DNA of 64,000 bases. Source: Brachypterus glaber. Taxonomy: Eukaryota > Arthropoda > Insecta > Coleoptera > Kateretidae. The stretch's first letter is position 1; every line of letters starts with the position of its first letter. Both the position numbers and the translations under genes were made by a program. The stretch lies in the NCBI GenBank assembly GCA_958510825.1, contig OY294047.1, positions 4,092,001-4,156,000 of the forward strand, written 5' to 3'. Below are positions 9,686 to 21,654 of the stretch, piece after piece. Below the pieces are notes generated by a model. The model made no database searches, had not been told where the DNA came from, and saw only the letters and a list, made by a program, of their open reading frames with translations.

Positions 9686-10231
9686 GTAGGAATACTAATT
9701 ATAAAAACTTTCAAATGTGCTCTGCCCTTAGGCAGTATATTGTGTACGACACTCAATTATATATGAAGGCAAATGTTTACTCCTCATATATATTTATTTA
9801 TAATAAAAAGTTAACTATTAAAAGTACGACATAATTGTTTTAATTTCCTATTTACGTTTAAAATAAAATATATAAAAATCAAAGCCAAGTGTTTTTTTTA
9901 ATTATATAGGTTTATTTAGCAAAAGATAAAATTTCATATTTTTAAAGTTTAACAAATTTTACATTTAATTAAAATTTCGATTCATATATTGTTATTTTTA
10001 ATTAATGTGCGGGTTAGATAACCGACTTATAGACTTTTTAATTATTACAACATCGATTTGGGAAAGCAATAGTAATCTTTATTACCGACTTCCGTAGGTT
10101 ATCTGTATTATCGGCGGTCGTTGACCGTGAATTTAGTGACTTTTAAAAAACAGCCACTAGTGGCGGTACAATAGTTTTCTCTCTCTATCATTTGACTTTC
10201 TCTTATAGTGTATTTCTTATATGGACTGACG

Positions 10232-10853
10232 TCAAATACGGCTAGACTATAACTTTTTGACCAACCCCCGTACCAACTATTTGAATCTATTTAAATTATG
10301 GCTTCGGCTTATTAAATAAGTTTTATCTATGGTTAATACATTATGTTAAGCACGACTGGATTCATTATTAACATTATTAACATTTCTAAATCTATAAGTG
10401 TATATGTATGAAAAAGGGTTAATAAAGAATAATCTCAACAATGTATCATTAATAAAAGAAAATTATGACAGATATTACTCAAGTAGCTATAATAATATAT
10501 TTGAAATTAAAAAATATTATTATTTTTAATTACTATCTAGTATTTGACTGAATGTTTTAAACTACACAAAGAAAAAAGTTTTCTAAAAACAAGTATTATT
10601 CAGATCAAGTGGCTTAAATTTGTATACCCTTAAACTCGAATTCTTATCTTACTTAGGCTGGGCTTATCAAAGTGCAGCTAAATTTAGCTGACACGTAATA
10701 ACCATAGCAACTTCCACCAAAATCCAGAATTTGCTCTTAACTGAGACTTTATCTTTTAGATAAAGTTTTAACTGTACACTGATAAACTGGGCCTTAGACC
10801 AATAGGTTAAAAAATTAAATTTGTATTGTGTTTTAAAGAAACTTAAATGAAAC
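10232..10853. other. AT-rich stretch, nothing recognised
   Basis: No coding region or matched repeat. Confidence 0.4.
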
Positions 10854-11620
10854 AATCCGTGAAGATATGTAATGCTACGCATTCTATTCACAGTAAATGG
10901 TACACGGAAAAAAAAATTATAGCTAGGAGCGCTATAACACACATACCAAGCAAATTATAATCGCTTATTATATAAATACAAGGCTTTCTCTTACAATTAT
11001 GGCAGTCAGTGTAAAAATTTATATGAAATACTTTAATTGTTTAGTGAATAATAAAATATAACAAATAGTATGGCATTTATAGCTTAAATAGATTTAATTA
11101 TTGTCCGTGCTAATAATTTTTATAATATAATAAAATTTCTGTAAATTTATAATAGTGCCTGTAATAAATTTAATCGTGTCTGTAATATATATAATCGTTT
11201 CCAATTTATTTTTAACATTATTAGTTATTGTGTCCCTTATAATCTATAGCTTAAATCACTATAATTTGCCACTGTTACCAAATATCTTATAATGTATAGC
11301 GCAGAGCCCACTAATTTCTTTCCGTGTATATTGCATTTTCCCAAATACTTGAAAAAAAAACAAAAATAAAAAAAAAATAAAAGATGTAATAAAAGTTCAT
11401 AACATAAAAATTAATTTAAAAATTCAAAAAAAACTTTCTCAACAAAATTGTTATTTTCTCTTTGCGATTTTTTTTTTCAAAAAAATAGAAAAAAAATAAC
11501 AATAAAAAAAAGATTTTGTTTTTGAAAAAAGAAAAAATAAAAAAAATTGCAAAAAAGTTGAAACACATTTGTATCAAGAATTTTTGGTCTAGAACATTTT
11601 ATGGCGATTTTATCCTAGAG
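10854..11620. repeat. CCGTGAAGATATG-family repeat, disrupted copy
   Basis: Left part CCGTGAAGATATGTAATGCT then ACGCATT and TTCACAGTAAATGG (10857-10900), and right part CATTTTCCCAAATACTT (from 11334) plus CACATTTGTATCAAGAATTT (near 11564-11583), match the more compact copies at 53761-54268 and 63488-63780. About 430 bp of AT-rich sequence separates the parts, so this copy carries an insertion. Confidence 0.5.
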
Positions 11621-11716
11621 TAAATATAATAATAAGGAATGTAGATACTGAGTATTTAAAATAGTTAGGGTGAAAAAAAAAATAGTACTAATACTAATTT
11701 CTTAGAAACACGTACT

Positions 11717-12109
11717 AATGGAGATTTCTCCCGTTAGATTAGACAGGGACAAAAGTTCTACCCAAAAAGGATAGAAGACATATATACACTCCCACTTCCA
11801 CCCAACCAAACAAATTCTGTATTTGTTGTTTGTTGAACAAATACAATATTTACTTGGCCGGGCGAAAAGTGTATATTATTTTTCTTAAAGAAATTACTGG
11901 CGCCATCTAAATTTTAGTAGAATTATCTTATTCTACAGATTCACATTAGCTATGTTCGTTCGTGCTGCTCACTGCTACACTTTCCGGCCAACCAAATAAT
12001 GAAAAACAAATACAGTATTTATTTGGTTGGCTGGAAAGTGTAGCACAAATGAGATAGAGATAGGGTAGACGTATTTTGTTTCATAATTCTAGTTGTAGAG
12101 AGCTCCATT
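11717..12109 (+). mobile_element. AATGGAG-family MITE, copy 2
   Basis: About 393 bp, very similar to 19448-19850. Ends AATGGAGATTTCTCC and GAGAGCTCCATT are inverted. Inside are two inverted modules ending in CTTTCCGGCCAACCA / TGGTTGGCTGGAAAG and CCAACCAAACAAATTCTGTA. Flanking TA dinucleotides could be the target duplication but are not convincing. Confidence 0.6.
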
Positions 12110-13201
12110 AAACTTTTATAGTTAATTGAATTTTTTAAAATTAGTTTAACAATATTTAACAAATTAAAAAAAATCATATTATCTTATTATATCGAGTATA
12201 ATATATAGTATTTTTATACATGATCAAAAATATTTCATTAGATTTTTTTCTTTGGGTGTACAAATAACAGCGGCGCCGACATTCTATATTTGAAAAAATG
12301 CTGAATTATATATAATTATTGCTTTTATTACTCAATATACATAAAATAATATATTTTAATTGGTAATTAATATTTTAATTAATTATACATGTTAACCATT
12401 TACTGGAATTTTATTATTAAATTAGAAAAAAATAACAATAGGGGAAACCAGTAAAGAATGGCCACGACGAGCTTGGAGTATAAAAGTTGCTCCTAAAATA
12501 ATCAGGGGATGATCCCAAATCAATTTAAAAAAAAGTAAGAGTGATAACAAAAAGTTATTCCAAGCTTGCCGTGTGGCATGATGTTTTAAGCACAAGTAAA
12601 ATATTTAAATTTTTAAGCTAAACTTACAATATACCGTAAAACAGGGCAATTTGGACTCCGGGGGGGACATTTTTATAGTGTATAGTTTAAAAGGTACCTA
12701 CATATGCCTTTTAAACTATTTTATGACGTTTTTTGGAAATAATTAAATAAGGAATCCAATTTGTTTTATTGAACAATCCAAAATAGCTACAGGGCAATTA
12801 ATTTTATTAGGTACTCTTTTCAAATACAGGATGATCTAGAAAAAAATTACAAAATTTTAAAGAGCGAACCTACTTACGTAAAAAAATATAATAAAGTTCA
12901 AAAAAAGAAAATTTTAATAAAAATATAATTTTGGACGCCAATATTTTTTGATAAGTATTAAAAGTAGATTAATAAAAGGAAATAAGATTAAAGCTCAATA
13001 AGCTATTTTTTTATGGATAATCCTATAGACATAAGAAGTATTTTTTAGTTATTTGGTGAAGAGTTGAAAACAGATGACTCCAAATTTGGATTTTAAGGTT
13101 ATATGAGTTATGAGTTGACAGTTACAATTTTAATTGCCAACAAATATCACCTCAAAATACAAATTAATTATTAAACGTCAAATAAAACCGTTATTTTATA
13201 T
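12110..13201. other. AT-rich stretch, nothing recognised
   Basis: No gene seen. A G-run (12659-12665) follows ACAGGGCAATTTGGACTCC, a possible repeat terminus. Confidence 0.35.
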
Positions 13202-13782
13202 ACTCGGCGCATTATCTATCTGAGTAACAAATTGGATCAAGGAAGCTATGATTAGTGGTTTAAAAATGACTTTTAGTAATATTTTTGTAGCCCATTGTGC
13301 TTTTGATAATTTTTAACATTTAGGTTAAATTGACTGTCATTTTACGTCTTACAAATAGTAACAAAATCTGTTTAAAAAGTAAAACTTTGTTCAAAATTAT
13401 AATAAAAGTTTTTATTCATAAAGTGCTATTATAAACTTAAATTTAACATTACCTGAATAAAATTACGGACCAGTATTATTTTAACCAAAAAATTCTCTGT
13501 TATAGTGTTTACTTCAAAAATTTATAGAGCACTGCATTACATTACTTCATTTAAACAAAATGTTTATAGATTGATGCATTGGTTTTCTTTTTATGCACTT
13601 TTCTTGTTATTTCTTCTTGCTAAAGCAAATTATTTGGATTTTTTTATATATGTCAAAATAATGTCTTGATTGACAATAAATTTTAAACAAGATGAAAACC
13701 TTACATAAGGAACTAAATATATTCTGCCAACCAAATAACAAGAAACAAATGACCATCAACTCAGATAGATAATGCGCGGAGT
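13202..13782. repeat. Possible element bounded by 24-bp inverted repeats
   Basis: ACTCGGCGCATTATCTATCT plus GAGT on the left pairs with the reverse complement on the right (13759-13782) with one mismatch. The interior is AT-rich and non-coding. No target duplication is seen. Confidence 0.4.
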
Positions 13783-14259
13783 TTACACAGGTATACGACT
13801 ACAAAAGGGGCTCTTCGAATGATTTTTAATAATAAAAATACTTACTTTTTCTACGAGGGGAAGATTCCTATTGTTTTTGAAAGTAATTACCTCAAAACAA
13901 AAAAGTTATAAGGGGGTAACTTTTTAAAAAAATTGAAAAAAGCTGAAAGAAAATTTATCTTTCTCTATACTTACTAAGTACTGCTAGCTCCTTTAGAAGC
14001 TTTAAATTTATATAATATACATCCTTGGATGTTTTCAGTATTTTTAATTTAGAATCATCCTGTATAAATTCTACGAAAACCATTTAACTAATCCGTTTAA
14101 CCAGGCTTATCTTGTTAAATAAAACTAATAAACCACAAGCTATTTGCATTACAAACAACATTTTCTATGGTCAGTCGGCAAATTTTCTTTGAATCAATTA
14201 CAGACAATGTTCAACCGACACCCGCCCACGTCTCGACGATGTAAATTATCATTATCATC
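13783..14259. other. AT-rich, partial CCGTGAAGATATG-family sequence
   Basis: The part at 13850-13960 (AACAAAAAAGTTATAAGGGGGTAA, AAAAAGCTGAAAGAAAATTT) resembles the interior of the repeat at 53761-54268. The rest shows nothing. Confidence 0.35.
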
Positions 14260-15668
14260 TACAGGGTGGTTAGGGTGCATCTTGAAATACGAAAATTCGA
14301 AATGTTAACGGCCTAACCCCTCGAAAATCGAAAATAGCTAAAAGAAAGGTCCCCTATTAATCTAAGAGCTGGTCACCTTTTTTTATTTAATTATTTGCTC
14401 CCGGCTGTATTTTATATATGTTTTAAAGCACATTCAAATTCAAAAAAATTCAAATTAAGTTACTTGCAAATCGCCAGGGCCTGGATCGGGTTCCTTTGGA
14501 TACTAAAAGCCTCGGAAAGGTGGTAAAATGGGGTCCCCGAAAAATATATTTTTAACTTACCGAGTCAAACAATAGTTATTTATATACCAAGGGACTAAAC
14601 TGGCTGTTTAGTCCCGCTGCATTAGTGTTTCCTGAGCGAGCGTTGCGAGCGAGGGAAACAGAAATGCAAGGGATTAAAACAGCCAAGTTTAGTCCTGAGG
14701 TATATACACTATTTTTTGCATGACGAAACATAATTTAGGTAGGTAGATAAAATTAAAATTAAAAACCACGCGTCTAAAATCGGTTGTTTTATTTTCGTAA
14801 TTTAATCAAGATGCTTGTAAATTGCGAAAAGTCAGTTTCATGGATATCGCGATTTCAATTGTTTTTTAATATGGTTGACACAAACGTCAAAAAAATGGAC
14901 GAAGATGATAAATTTTAAGTTATGTATAAATTGTTATAACAATATTATTTTTAAAGGTTTTCTTTGTTAAAATCAAATAAATTGGTTTGAATCGCTAATT
15001 TATTACAAAACACCACCAAACCTAATTTTTGAACCAGCAAAGCATATAGTAAGTATAATATTTTAATATTATCAAGGTTGCCGTGATTTTTATTCCCTAG
15101 GGAGAAAAACGGCAAGTTTAGTCCCGAAAATGAAAGCGTAAAATTAGGTTTTAGTCTTGGTCGTGCAAAAATTACATTTATTATATTTAGATTAGTCTAT
15201 TTTAACAGTTTTACACAATTAATCACTAGGCTAAGAGTTAAAAAAAAGACTTTAAAAACTTTATCTGACATATGTCAACACTAAAAACTCTCTTTAATTT
15301 TCATTTAATAAAAATGTAATTTCATAAATTCTCATTTCTTTAAAAAATTATCATTATTTTATTCTTTAAAAAATTATCACATATTTTAAAGGCACTTTTT
15401 AAAGATTGGCCCCAGAATGATTGTGTTTGAAAATAGGTTAATCTGAATGTATTAAATGAAATGTATATGACTCGGCAAGTTAAAAATAGCTCTTTTGGTA
15501 GCTCATTGTCATAGCTTTTGGAGCTTCTAGCAGCCAAAGGAACCGGATTCGGAGTCTAGCAATTTAAAAATAGCCAAATCTGAATTTACTTTTAGACATA
15601 TATAAAATATAACCAGGAGCAAATAAAAATGGTCACCGACTCCGACTATTGTATTCATCAACCCTGTA
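14260..15668. mobile_element. Long-TIR element (TACAGGGT ends), copy 1
   Basis: Begins TACAGGGTGGTTAGG and ends with the inverse of TACAGGGTTGATG; TA at both ends suggests a Tc1/mariner-type duplication. Left and right arms are inverted repeats over about 300 bp, sharing TTTATTTGCTCC, TATTTTATATATGT, GGTTCCTTTGG and ATTTTTAACTT. The middle is occupied by a separate foldback element (14570-15168). Copy 2 is at 60830-61765. Confidence 0.6.
14570..15168 (+). mobile_element. ATAGTTATTTATATACC element, copy 1
   Basis: Same element as 28296-28858. Its first about 145 bp form a long hairpin whose arms share TATATACC, GGACTAAAC, GGCTGTTT and TGCATT..TGTTTCC around GAGCGAGCGTTGCGAGCGAG. It lies inside the long-TIR element, between that element's two arms. 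Target duplication is not clear here. Non-coding. Confidence 0.6.
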
Positions 15669-16244
15669 TATTTTATAACAAGTCTAAACGATTTCTGTAA
15701 TTTGTCATTCTTAATGGGTCCTAGTCTGGTAAATTTTTTATTTATGGGTGGTATTTATATTTTTAAACCCTTTAACCACAATAGTTTACAACGCGATAAT
15801 CTTGTTTAAGGATTAACCATAAATATAAATCATTTTGAAATTATTTGTGTCAAATTTCTGGGTAATTCGCAAAACAAACATGATTTATAAATTTAGGACA
15901 GACTTTTGTAGAATTGACCCAATGGAACTGTGAAATCGGTGTTAAACCCTTTCAGCTACAATTTCACAGAAAAATCGTTTATTGAAAAAAAAACAATTTA
16001 GGTTTATGATTAAAATTTACTATTTAAAATTATATTTTCTTTCATTACATTTTAAAATGTATATTTAATCTGAAAAAAATTGGAAAAAAAAGAGTTTTCT
16101 TATTTATTTATTTTTTTTTTGAAAAAAACCCACATTTTTTTGCGAAATACGGTTTTTGCTTGAAATGGGTACTACTTAACGTACTTTATCGCTCTAGATA
16201 ATAAAAATTCATAATATGTTGGCAAAAAAATGCATTGGAAAATA
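15669..16244. other. AT-rich stretch, nothing recognised
   Basis: No gene or repeat recognised. Confidence 0.35.
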
Positions 16245-16570
16245 AGGTTAGGGGTTCAAATTTTAATAATTTGTTTTTTTTGCCCCATCTTAATATTTAC
16301 CGTTAACTATTCCTATTTAAAAAAAGGTTATGAACTTATTTATAACTAGAAAAGACAAGATTTTATAAAAAAAACAATCTTATAATAAACGGTTAGGTAA
16401 GGCTTTTTTAAAAAAATGCTTTTTTTGCCCCACTCTAATATTAACCTTTAACTATTCTTGATTAGAAAAGGCTTATGAACCTATTTAAGACTAGCAAAGG
16501 GAAGATTTTATGCAAAAACAACCTTATAAGAAATGTGTGGGTTAGGCCCTTTTGATAATTAAGGGCATTG
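16245..16570. repeat. Degenerate two-copy tandem repeat
   Basis: Two units of roughly 155-165 bp share GGTTAGG, TTTTTTTGCCCCA, TAATATT, AACTATTC, GGTTATGAACTTATTTA (or close variant) and AAGATTTTAT. Confidence 0.5.
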
Positions 16571-16654
16571 TTTAGGCCCTTATTTTAACTTTTTTTTTGT
16601 TGAAATCTACATAAAACAATTTAAAAAATCAAACACTATTAAAATATAATTATT

Positions 16655-17328
16655 ATTACATCGGCACTTAGTGCTACTAAGAGTGCCGATGTATTGAAAT
16701 CTTCGCCGAAAAGTAAAAATCTTTGACCACGTTTTTTTCACATTTCTCCACGTTTTAGACCATTCGAAATCAGTAAAAAAAAAATTTTTCGTCCGTCTGT
16801 CTGTCTGTCTGTCTGGGTGTAAACTCTTTAACTCCATTTCTACATGAGATATCGACTTGCGGTTTTTTGCATATTGTTTCTTATCGTATTCCGAAGAGCT
16901 GATTAGATTTTGGGCTTAAACGATTGGGGGTAAGGGGGTAAAAATAGGGTAAAACTCCTATTTTTAGCGTTTTTTGTTTATAATTAAGGCAATTATTATT
17001 GTATTTGGTTAATTTAGCACTTATATAAAAGATAATTTTAAATTGGTCAAATTTTTTTTCCTAAAACGCATTGTTTTCGAGATATTGGCGTTTAAAGCAG
17101 TAAAAGGTTTTTTTCAGCATATCTCACATATTTATAACCCGATTTCAAAAAATTGTATTTTAAATAAAAGCTCTTTTTAAGCCCTATAAAAAATGTTATA
17201 TACAGTGTTTTAAAGATACAGAATTTAAAATCAAACAAAACACCTAGTTTGAAATTTGCAAACTAGATGGCTCTAGTGTACAATAGTGCCGATGTTTTGA
17301 CAGGGTGCTTGCAACGTTTCATCTAGTT
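16655..17328 (+). mobile_element. ACATCGGCAC-ended element, copy 1
   Basis: Inverted second copy at 35120-35952. Ends contain ATTACATCGGCACTTAGTGC and AGTGCCGATGTTTTGACAGG; the first also forms a small hairpin with AGAGTGCCGATGT. It includes a (GTCT)n run and the common tract CGATTGGGGGTAAGGGGGTA. Frames in it are shadows. Confidence 0.6.
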
Positions 17329-18842
17329 AAGTGTAAATATCAATAGAAAAAAAAAATTATTACATTTTTGCTTCTCCTGTAAAATAATAATTTTGTGGGT
17401 GAGTCCCTTATGTTACTCTTTATACGGTTAAAATTAACATATCTATAATAATAAGTATTAAATATATATATTTTCATAATTTAAATAAATATTGCCAATT
17501 AGGAAATAAATAAATAATTTATATTTAATAAATGTCAGCGTTTTCTTAATTTAATTATACACCCATAATTAGAATTTATTTTCCAATCGATTAATAAATC
17601 GATATAACGGATCAGATCAGGTGCAAATAATCTTATGGTTCTCATTTACAGGGTGATCAATAACTGGCATGCCAAAATTTTAGAGGTGATTCTACATCCA
17701 AAAATATCAAAAAAAGTTCCTATAAAGGTTGGTCCGGAAATTAACTCTGAGGGATCTGATCGAGAAAAACGAGGCAAGGTTTCAAAAACAGCGCATCAAA
17801 TAGGTCCAGAATAAACTAAAATGGTGTCGGCAAATCTTTGAGTGTAGAACAGTGTTATTATTTTAAGTTAGGGACCTAATACTATTTTATTATTAAAAAA
17901 TCTATGTTTTTAGGTGAAACTGGTTATGCGTGGACACCTTATTTTAAATCCAACGTTTAAAGTAGTTTTGATGGAGAAGATCAAGTTTCAAAATTGGAAT
18001 TGCTACTGAGAAATGCTTAATGAGAATTTTTCTTCGAAAAACAAGATTTTGATAAAGCAAATATAATCGTAAATTTTTCAGTGTCATCCAGTTACAATTC
18101 TTTGGTAAAATTTCTAGATTATACTGCAAAAAATTAGGGTAAAATTATAATAAATAATATTAGAGAGTAGGGGAAGGTGGGCCACCATGAGACTTCAAAT
18201 TGAACCCTAATTATTTCAGTTGCTATTAAAAATATATCGGTCAGATAATTTTGGGTAATTATGTTACCTTAAATAAACAATAAATAAAGTACTAAAGTCC
18301 AATATCTCTTTCGACCACAAAATTATATCCAAAAATTGTTTTCGGTATCGTGTCTCAGGGTGGCCCAAGGACCGGGGTACCATGAGACATAGGTGTTGAC
18401 AAAATGTTAATAAAAAAAGGTTGAAAATATATTTTTTAAACCGTTTGATACAAGACCTATTTATTTTGTGTTTATTTAAAATTAATTTAAAGTGCAGCCT
18501 AACATAAGACATTCATACTTACATTCTTTTCGTGTCTGTTTATTTTTTGAGAACTAAATTGCATAAAGTGGTTTTAAAAAAAACTTTGAAAATAAAAGTG
18601 CAGTGTAAGAAACCATCTGCTACAAAAAATTTAGATTTTTTTTTGATCATTTTCTACGAAAATAAAATGAGTTAGAATGACCCTTACAGTGAGTTTTATT
18701 TCCTATTCTATACTATATCAAAATCAATAAACATACAAGCCTATTGCGATATATTAATATTTTTATATTTATCAAATAAGTCACACATTCCTTAGTGCGG
18801 TCCTGTTAAAGCATCGAATAAACTCACAGTCATTATCAGTCA
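17329..18842. other. AT-rich; TACAGGGTGATC terminus at ~17650
   Basis: At 17650 TACAGGGTGATCAATAA, followed by GGTGATTCTACATCCAAAAA, resembles the left end of the MITE at 56533-56850, so a diverged or truncated relative begins here. Two CCATGAGAC blocks (18187 and 18379) follow GGTGGGCCA and CGGGGTA and may be ends of a further unresolved repeat. No gene seen. Confidence 0.35.
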
Positions 18843-19227
18843 TCGGCGAATTTCCAGTGCTCGCGTAGGCGCCGCGTCGATTCTAGCGTTGACGCGAGGT
18901 TTTAAATATTTACATTTTTATTTCTTTTTATCTTGATTTTTTTAATGATTCCATTTAAACGAGTTAGGTGGGGAAAAAAGTTATCGATAAATAAAAATTA
19001 AAAACTTTCGTATTCTTAAAAGATAAAAATAGAATATCGTTTTTTTCTTCGAAAAACACCGATATATATATATATATATACATATTTATAGTTATATGTA
19101 TAGTCAATATTGTTGTGTGTAACAAATTAGTCGTCAAATGTTTCGATTTAGTGACATTTATAAAAATTTCCCTCATAATTCGGCAAAATTATTCCGTAAG
19201 CCTATGTTTCTGTGTTTATTTTCAACG
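18843..19227 (+). repeat. Dispersed repeat, shared with 37758-38181
   Basis: Direct repeat containing CGAATTTCCAGTGCTCGC, GGCGCCGCGTCGA, TAGCGTTGACGCGAGG and a (TA)n tract that is short here and greatly expanded in the other copy. Ends near GTTTCTGTGTTTATTTTCAA. Element class unknown. Confidence 0.65.
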
Positions 19228-19447
19228 TTGATTAGTCATAACTGAGTTTATTCCGATTACTGGTCATTATAAACAACATTGATTGGATCATATTTTGTAG
19301 TACAGCTGTATGTTTAGCAGTTACATTAATACATTTAAAATTCCAATCATATTTGTATTAATTGCTTATAAACATTTAATAAATCTAATAAAATGATTTA
19401 TTCAAAAAACTGGAAATCTACTTAAATCACGAAATCTTTCATAATTC

Positions 19448-19850
19448 AATGGCGAATTCTCCCGTTAGATTAGACAGGGACAAAAGTTCTACCCAAAAAG
19501 GATAGAAGACATACATACACTCCCACTTCCACCCAACCAAACAAATTCTGTATTTGTTTCTTGTTGAACAAATACAATATTTACTTGGCCGGGCGAAAAT
19601 GTACTATATTAAAGAAATTACTGGAACCATCTAAATTTTAGTAGAATTATCTTATTCTGCAGATTCACATTAGCAATGTTCGTTCGTGCCGCTCAGTGCT
19701 ACACTTTCCGGCCAACCATATAAATACTGTATTTCTTGTATGAAAAACAAATACAGTATTTATTTGGTTGGCTGGAAAGTGTAGCACAAATGAGATAGAG
19801 ATAGGGTAGACGTCTTTTGTTTTATAATTCTAGTTGTAGAGAGCTCCATT
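19448..19850 (+). mobile_element. AATGGAG-family MITE, copy 3
   Basis: Close copy of 11717-12109 with the same inverted ends and inner inverted modules. It has a small duplication of TACTGTATTT. No TSD recognised. Confidence 0.6.
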
Positions 19851-20041
19851 CCAAACCCAATGTGATCAAGTGAAAATATAACTTTATGCATAGGTAGATT
19901 AAGGGCAGTTATAAGAAGGGGTTAATTAACATTAAAAGAATCAACTTTCCAATTGTAACATTGTTTTAGAGTTAACTTTTAGGTGCAGTTAGAATATTTT
20001 TTTTAATAATTGCATAAAAGATAATCTTTCTTTTTTTGCGT

Positions 20042-20241
20042 NNNNNNNNNNNNNNNNNNNNNNNNNNNNNNNNNNNNNNNNNNNNNNNNNNNNNNNNNNN
20101 NNNNNNNNNNNNNNNNNNNNNNNNNNNNNNNNNNNNNNNNNNNNNNNNNNNNNNNNNNNNNNNNNNNNNNNNNNNNNNNNNNNNNNNNNNNNNNNNNNNN
20201 NNNNNNNNNNNNNNNNNNNNNNNNNNNNNNNNNNNNNNNNN
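20042..20241. other. Assembly gap (200 N)
   Basis: A run of exactly 200 N, probably a default-size scaffold gap, so true spacing across it is unknown. Confidence 0.95.
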
Positions 20242-20451
20242 GCAGCAGTATATTTATTCAGATGTTAAATCTCTACCGATTTATGAATCCAGATCAACGT
20301 AGGAGGTCCATTTCATCAGATACTTGATACATGTTTTTAATCGAATTTAACGCATTACAGTTTCAAGCTAACCGTGAGGCCAATTCGAATATACCTGAGG
20401 TTGCATTGTCGACTGAGTCTCCCTTGACTTATTAATAGTAGTAAAGCTACT
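20242..20451. other. Less AT-rich stretch beside the gap
   Basis: No feature recognised; a small frame running out of the gap is not informative. Confidence 0.3.
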
Positions 20452-21370
20452 GGGTATCTATTCTTGGGCTCGAGAGAACGTGAACAATTTTCGTAGGAAG
20501 GGAACTGATCACATCATATCAAAGTTCCCCAAAGTTAAAAAATGCTATTCTTGAAGAGCAGGGAGCGTGATGGGATCTCTGCAGCCGGCTGCAGCGTTGC
20601 CAAGTATTTTAGCGGATTTTAACCAATCAGATTATGCGTCACGAGTTTGCGTGTACAAGCAGCTTGTGACAAGCTGTCATTAATTTCCTTTTTTTGTAAA
20701 CAAGTGCTGAGGTTTAAATATTTTTTTAATTAATATATAGAAGTATAATATATTATTAGTAAGAAATTACTGAAAATAAAACCAGAAAAAGATCTGCGCC
20801 AACTAGCAGTCAGCAAAAAAAAATCCTTCTAAACTTTATTCAAGACAACCCGCTTGTGAATAGTGGACTCTTTAGTCCTGTTTTTACGAAACAGGATGCA
20901 ATAAAGGCGTGGCAAGATATAACTGCCACTTTAAACAGTGTTCCTGGTTCTGTGAAGAGCTGGTCTTTGGACTTCCGCATCTTGCAGATCTCCCAAAAGG
21001 GCAACAGCCCCCACAATTTCCAAATCATCCATCGTTATATTATTATTATCATAATATGTATAATAATTTATAAATATAAAAAATCTTTTATTAATTACGA
21101 TTAACTATTATAAAACAAAACGGTATTCAAATTAACAACACAAAACCAAAGCAAAAATAGGGTTATGTTCGAATGCGCGCGACTAACTTATATGTAAAAA
21201 TTTCCGTGAACGACCGCTTCTCACGAACGCGAGTAGTAGAAGTAAAGTTCCTCAATTTTCGTGCGGTGAAGTTCAAGAATAAGTAGTTTTGCGTTTCGAG
21301 AGAAAGAATATGCAACCCACACTACCTTTCTCCCGGGAGTGCGTTCTCTCGAGCCCGAGAATACATACCC
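20452..21370 (+). mobile_element. Harbinger-like element with Myb/SANT exon
   Basis: 919 bp bounded by 29-bp inverted repeats with two mismatches (GGGTAT(C/G)TATTCT, then GGGCTCGAGAGAACG). It encloses a Myb/SANT-type coding fragment. PIF/Harbinger elements carry a Myb/SANT protein beside the transposase; the transposase is absent here. No clean 3-bp TSD is visible, so the class rests on the domain. A perfect palindrome CTGCAGCCGGCTGCAG lies at 20579-20594. Confidence 0.55.
20764..20985 (+). pseudogene. Myb/SANT-like (zeste-type) DNA-binding fragment
   Basis: The frame has no good ATG at its 5' end (a stop lies just upstream) and reads KTRKRSAPTSSQQKKILLNF, then IQDNP, FTKQDAIKAWQDITATLNSV and PGSVKSW. 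This is the N-terminal two helices of the Myb/SANT-like domain found in insect proteins called regulatory protein zeste-like and in Harbinger accessory proteins: K-x-x-L-L-x-F-x-x-x-N-P, W-x-x-I-x-x-x-L-N, G. After SVKSW the family's usual W-R-K-x-W motif is replaced by unrelated residues, so the third helix is lost. Probably a broken transposon gene. Confidence 0.5.
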
Positions 21371-21654
21371 TGAATGTTACGCTGGTACCATTTTAGTGGT
21401 ATCGTACCACCTGATGATCAAGTCTTGATCACGGATGGAGCATTTTAATACCAAAATACAAAAACTTCAAAAAGTCTTGAGCGGTGCAATAAAATAACTT
21501 CATATTTTTTACTAATTTTATTTTTATATATTTTTTTCAACCCTTAACTGGTCCGGAGTCGTCTGACTCACTACGAGATTTAAATTATTGATAGGAACTT
21601 AATATCTTAAATTTTTGTAGCCACTCTTTTGTGTTAGTTCGACAGACTTCAACT
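21371..21654. other. Nothing recognised
   Basis: Contains a hairpin GATCAAG-T-CTTGATC after CCTGAT (21409-21431). Otherwise no feature. Confidence 0.3.

Larger units (their letters stand above)
9001..10223 (+). mobile_element. P-like DNA transposon, non-autonomous
   Basis: 1223 bp bounded by perfect 34-bp TIRs starting CATATAAGAAATACACTATA and flanked by identical 8-bp repeats GACTGACG (8993-9000, 10224-10231). 5'-CA ends, about 31-34-bp TIRs and a G/C-containing 8-bp TSD are the pattern of P elements, and a THAP-domain start inside supports that. The centre is filled by a tandem array (9394-9685) and AT-rich sequence; no transposase catalytic region survives. An internally deleted P-superfamily element is the best reading. 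Confidence 0.75.

Noticed and set aside
21409..21431. CTGATGATCAAG hairpin considered as a hammerhead core
   Set aside because: No GAAA follows the stem and no stem I; simple palindrome.
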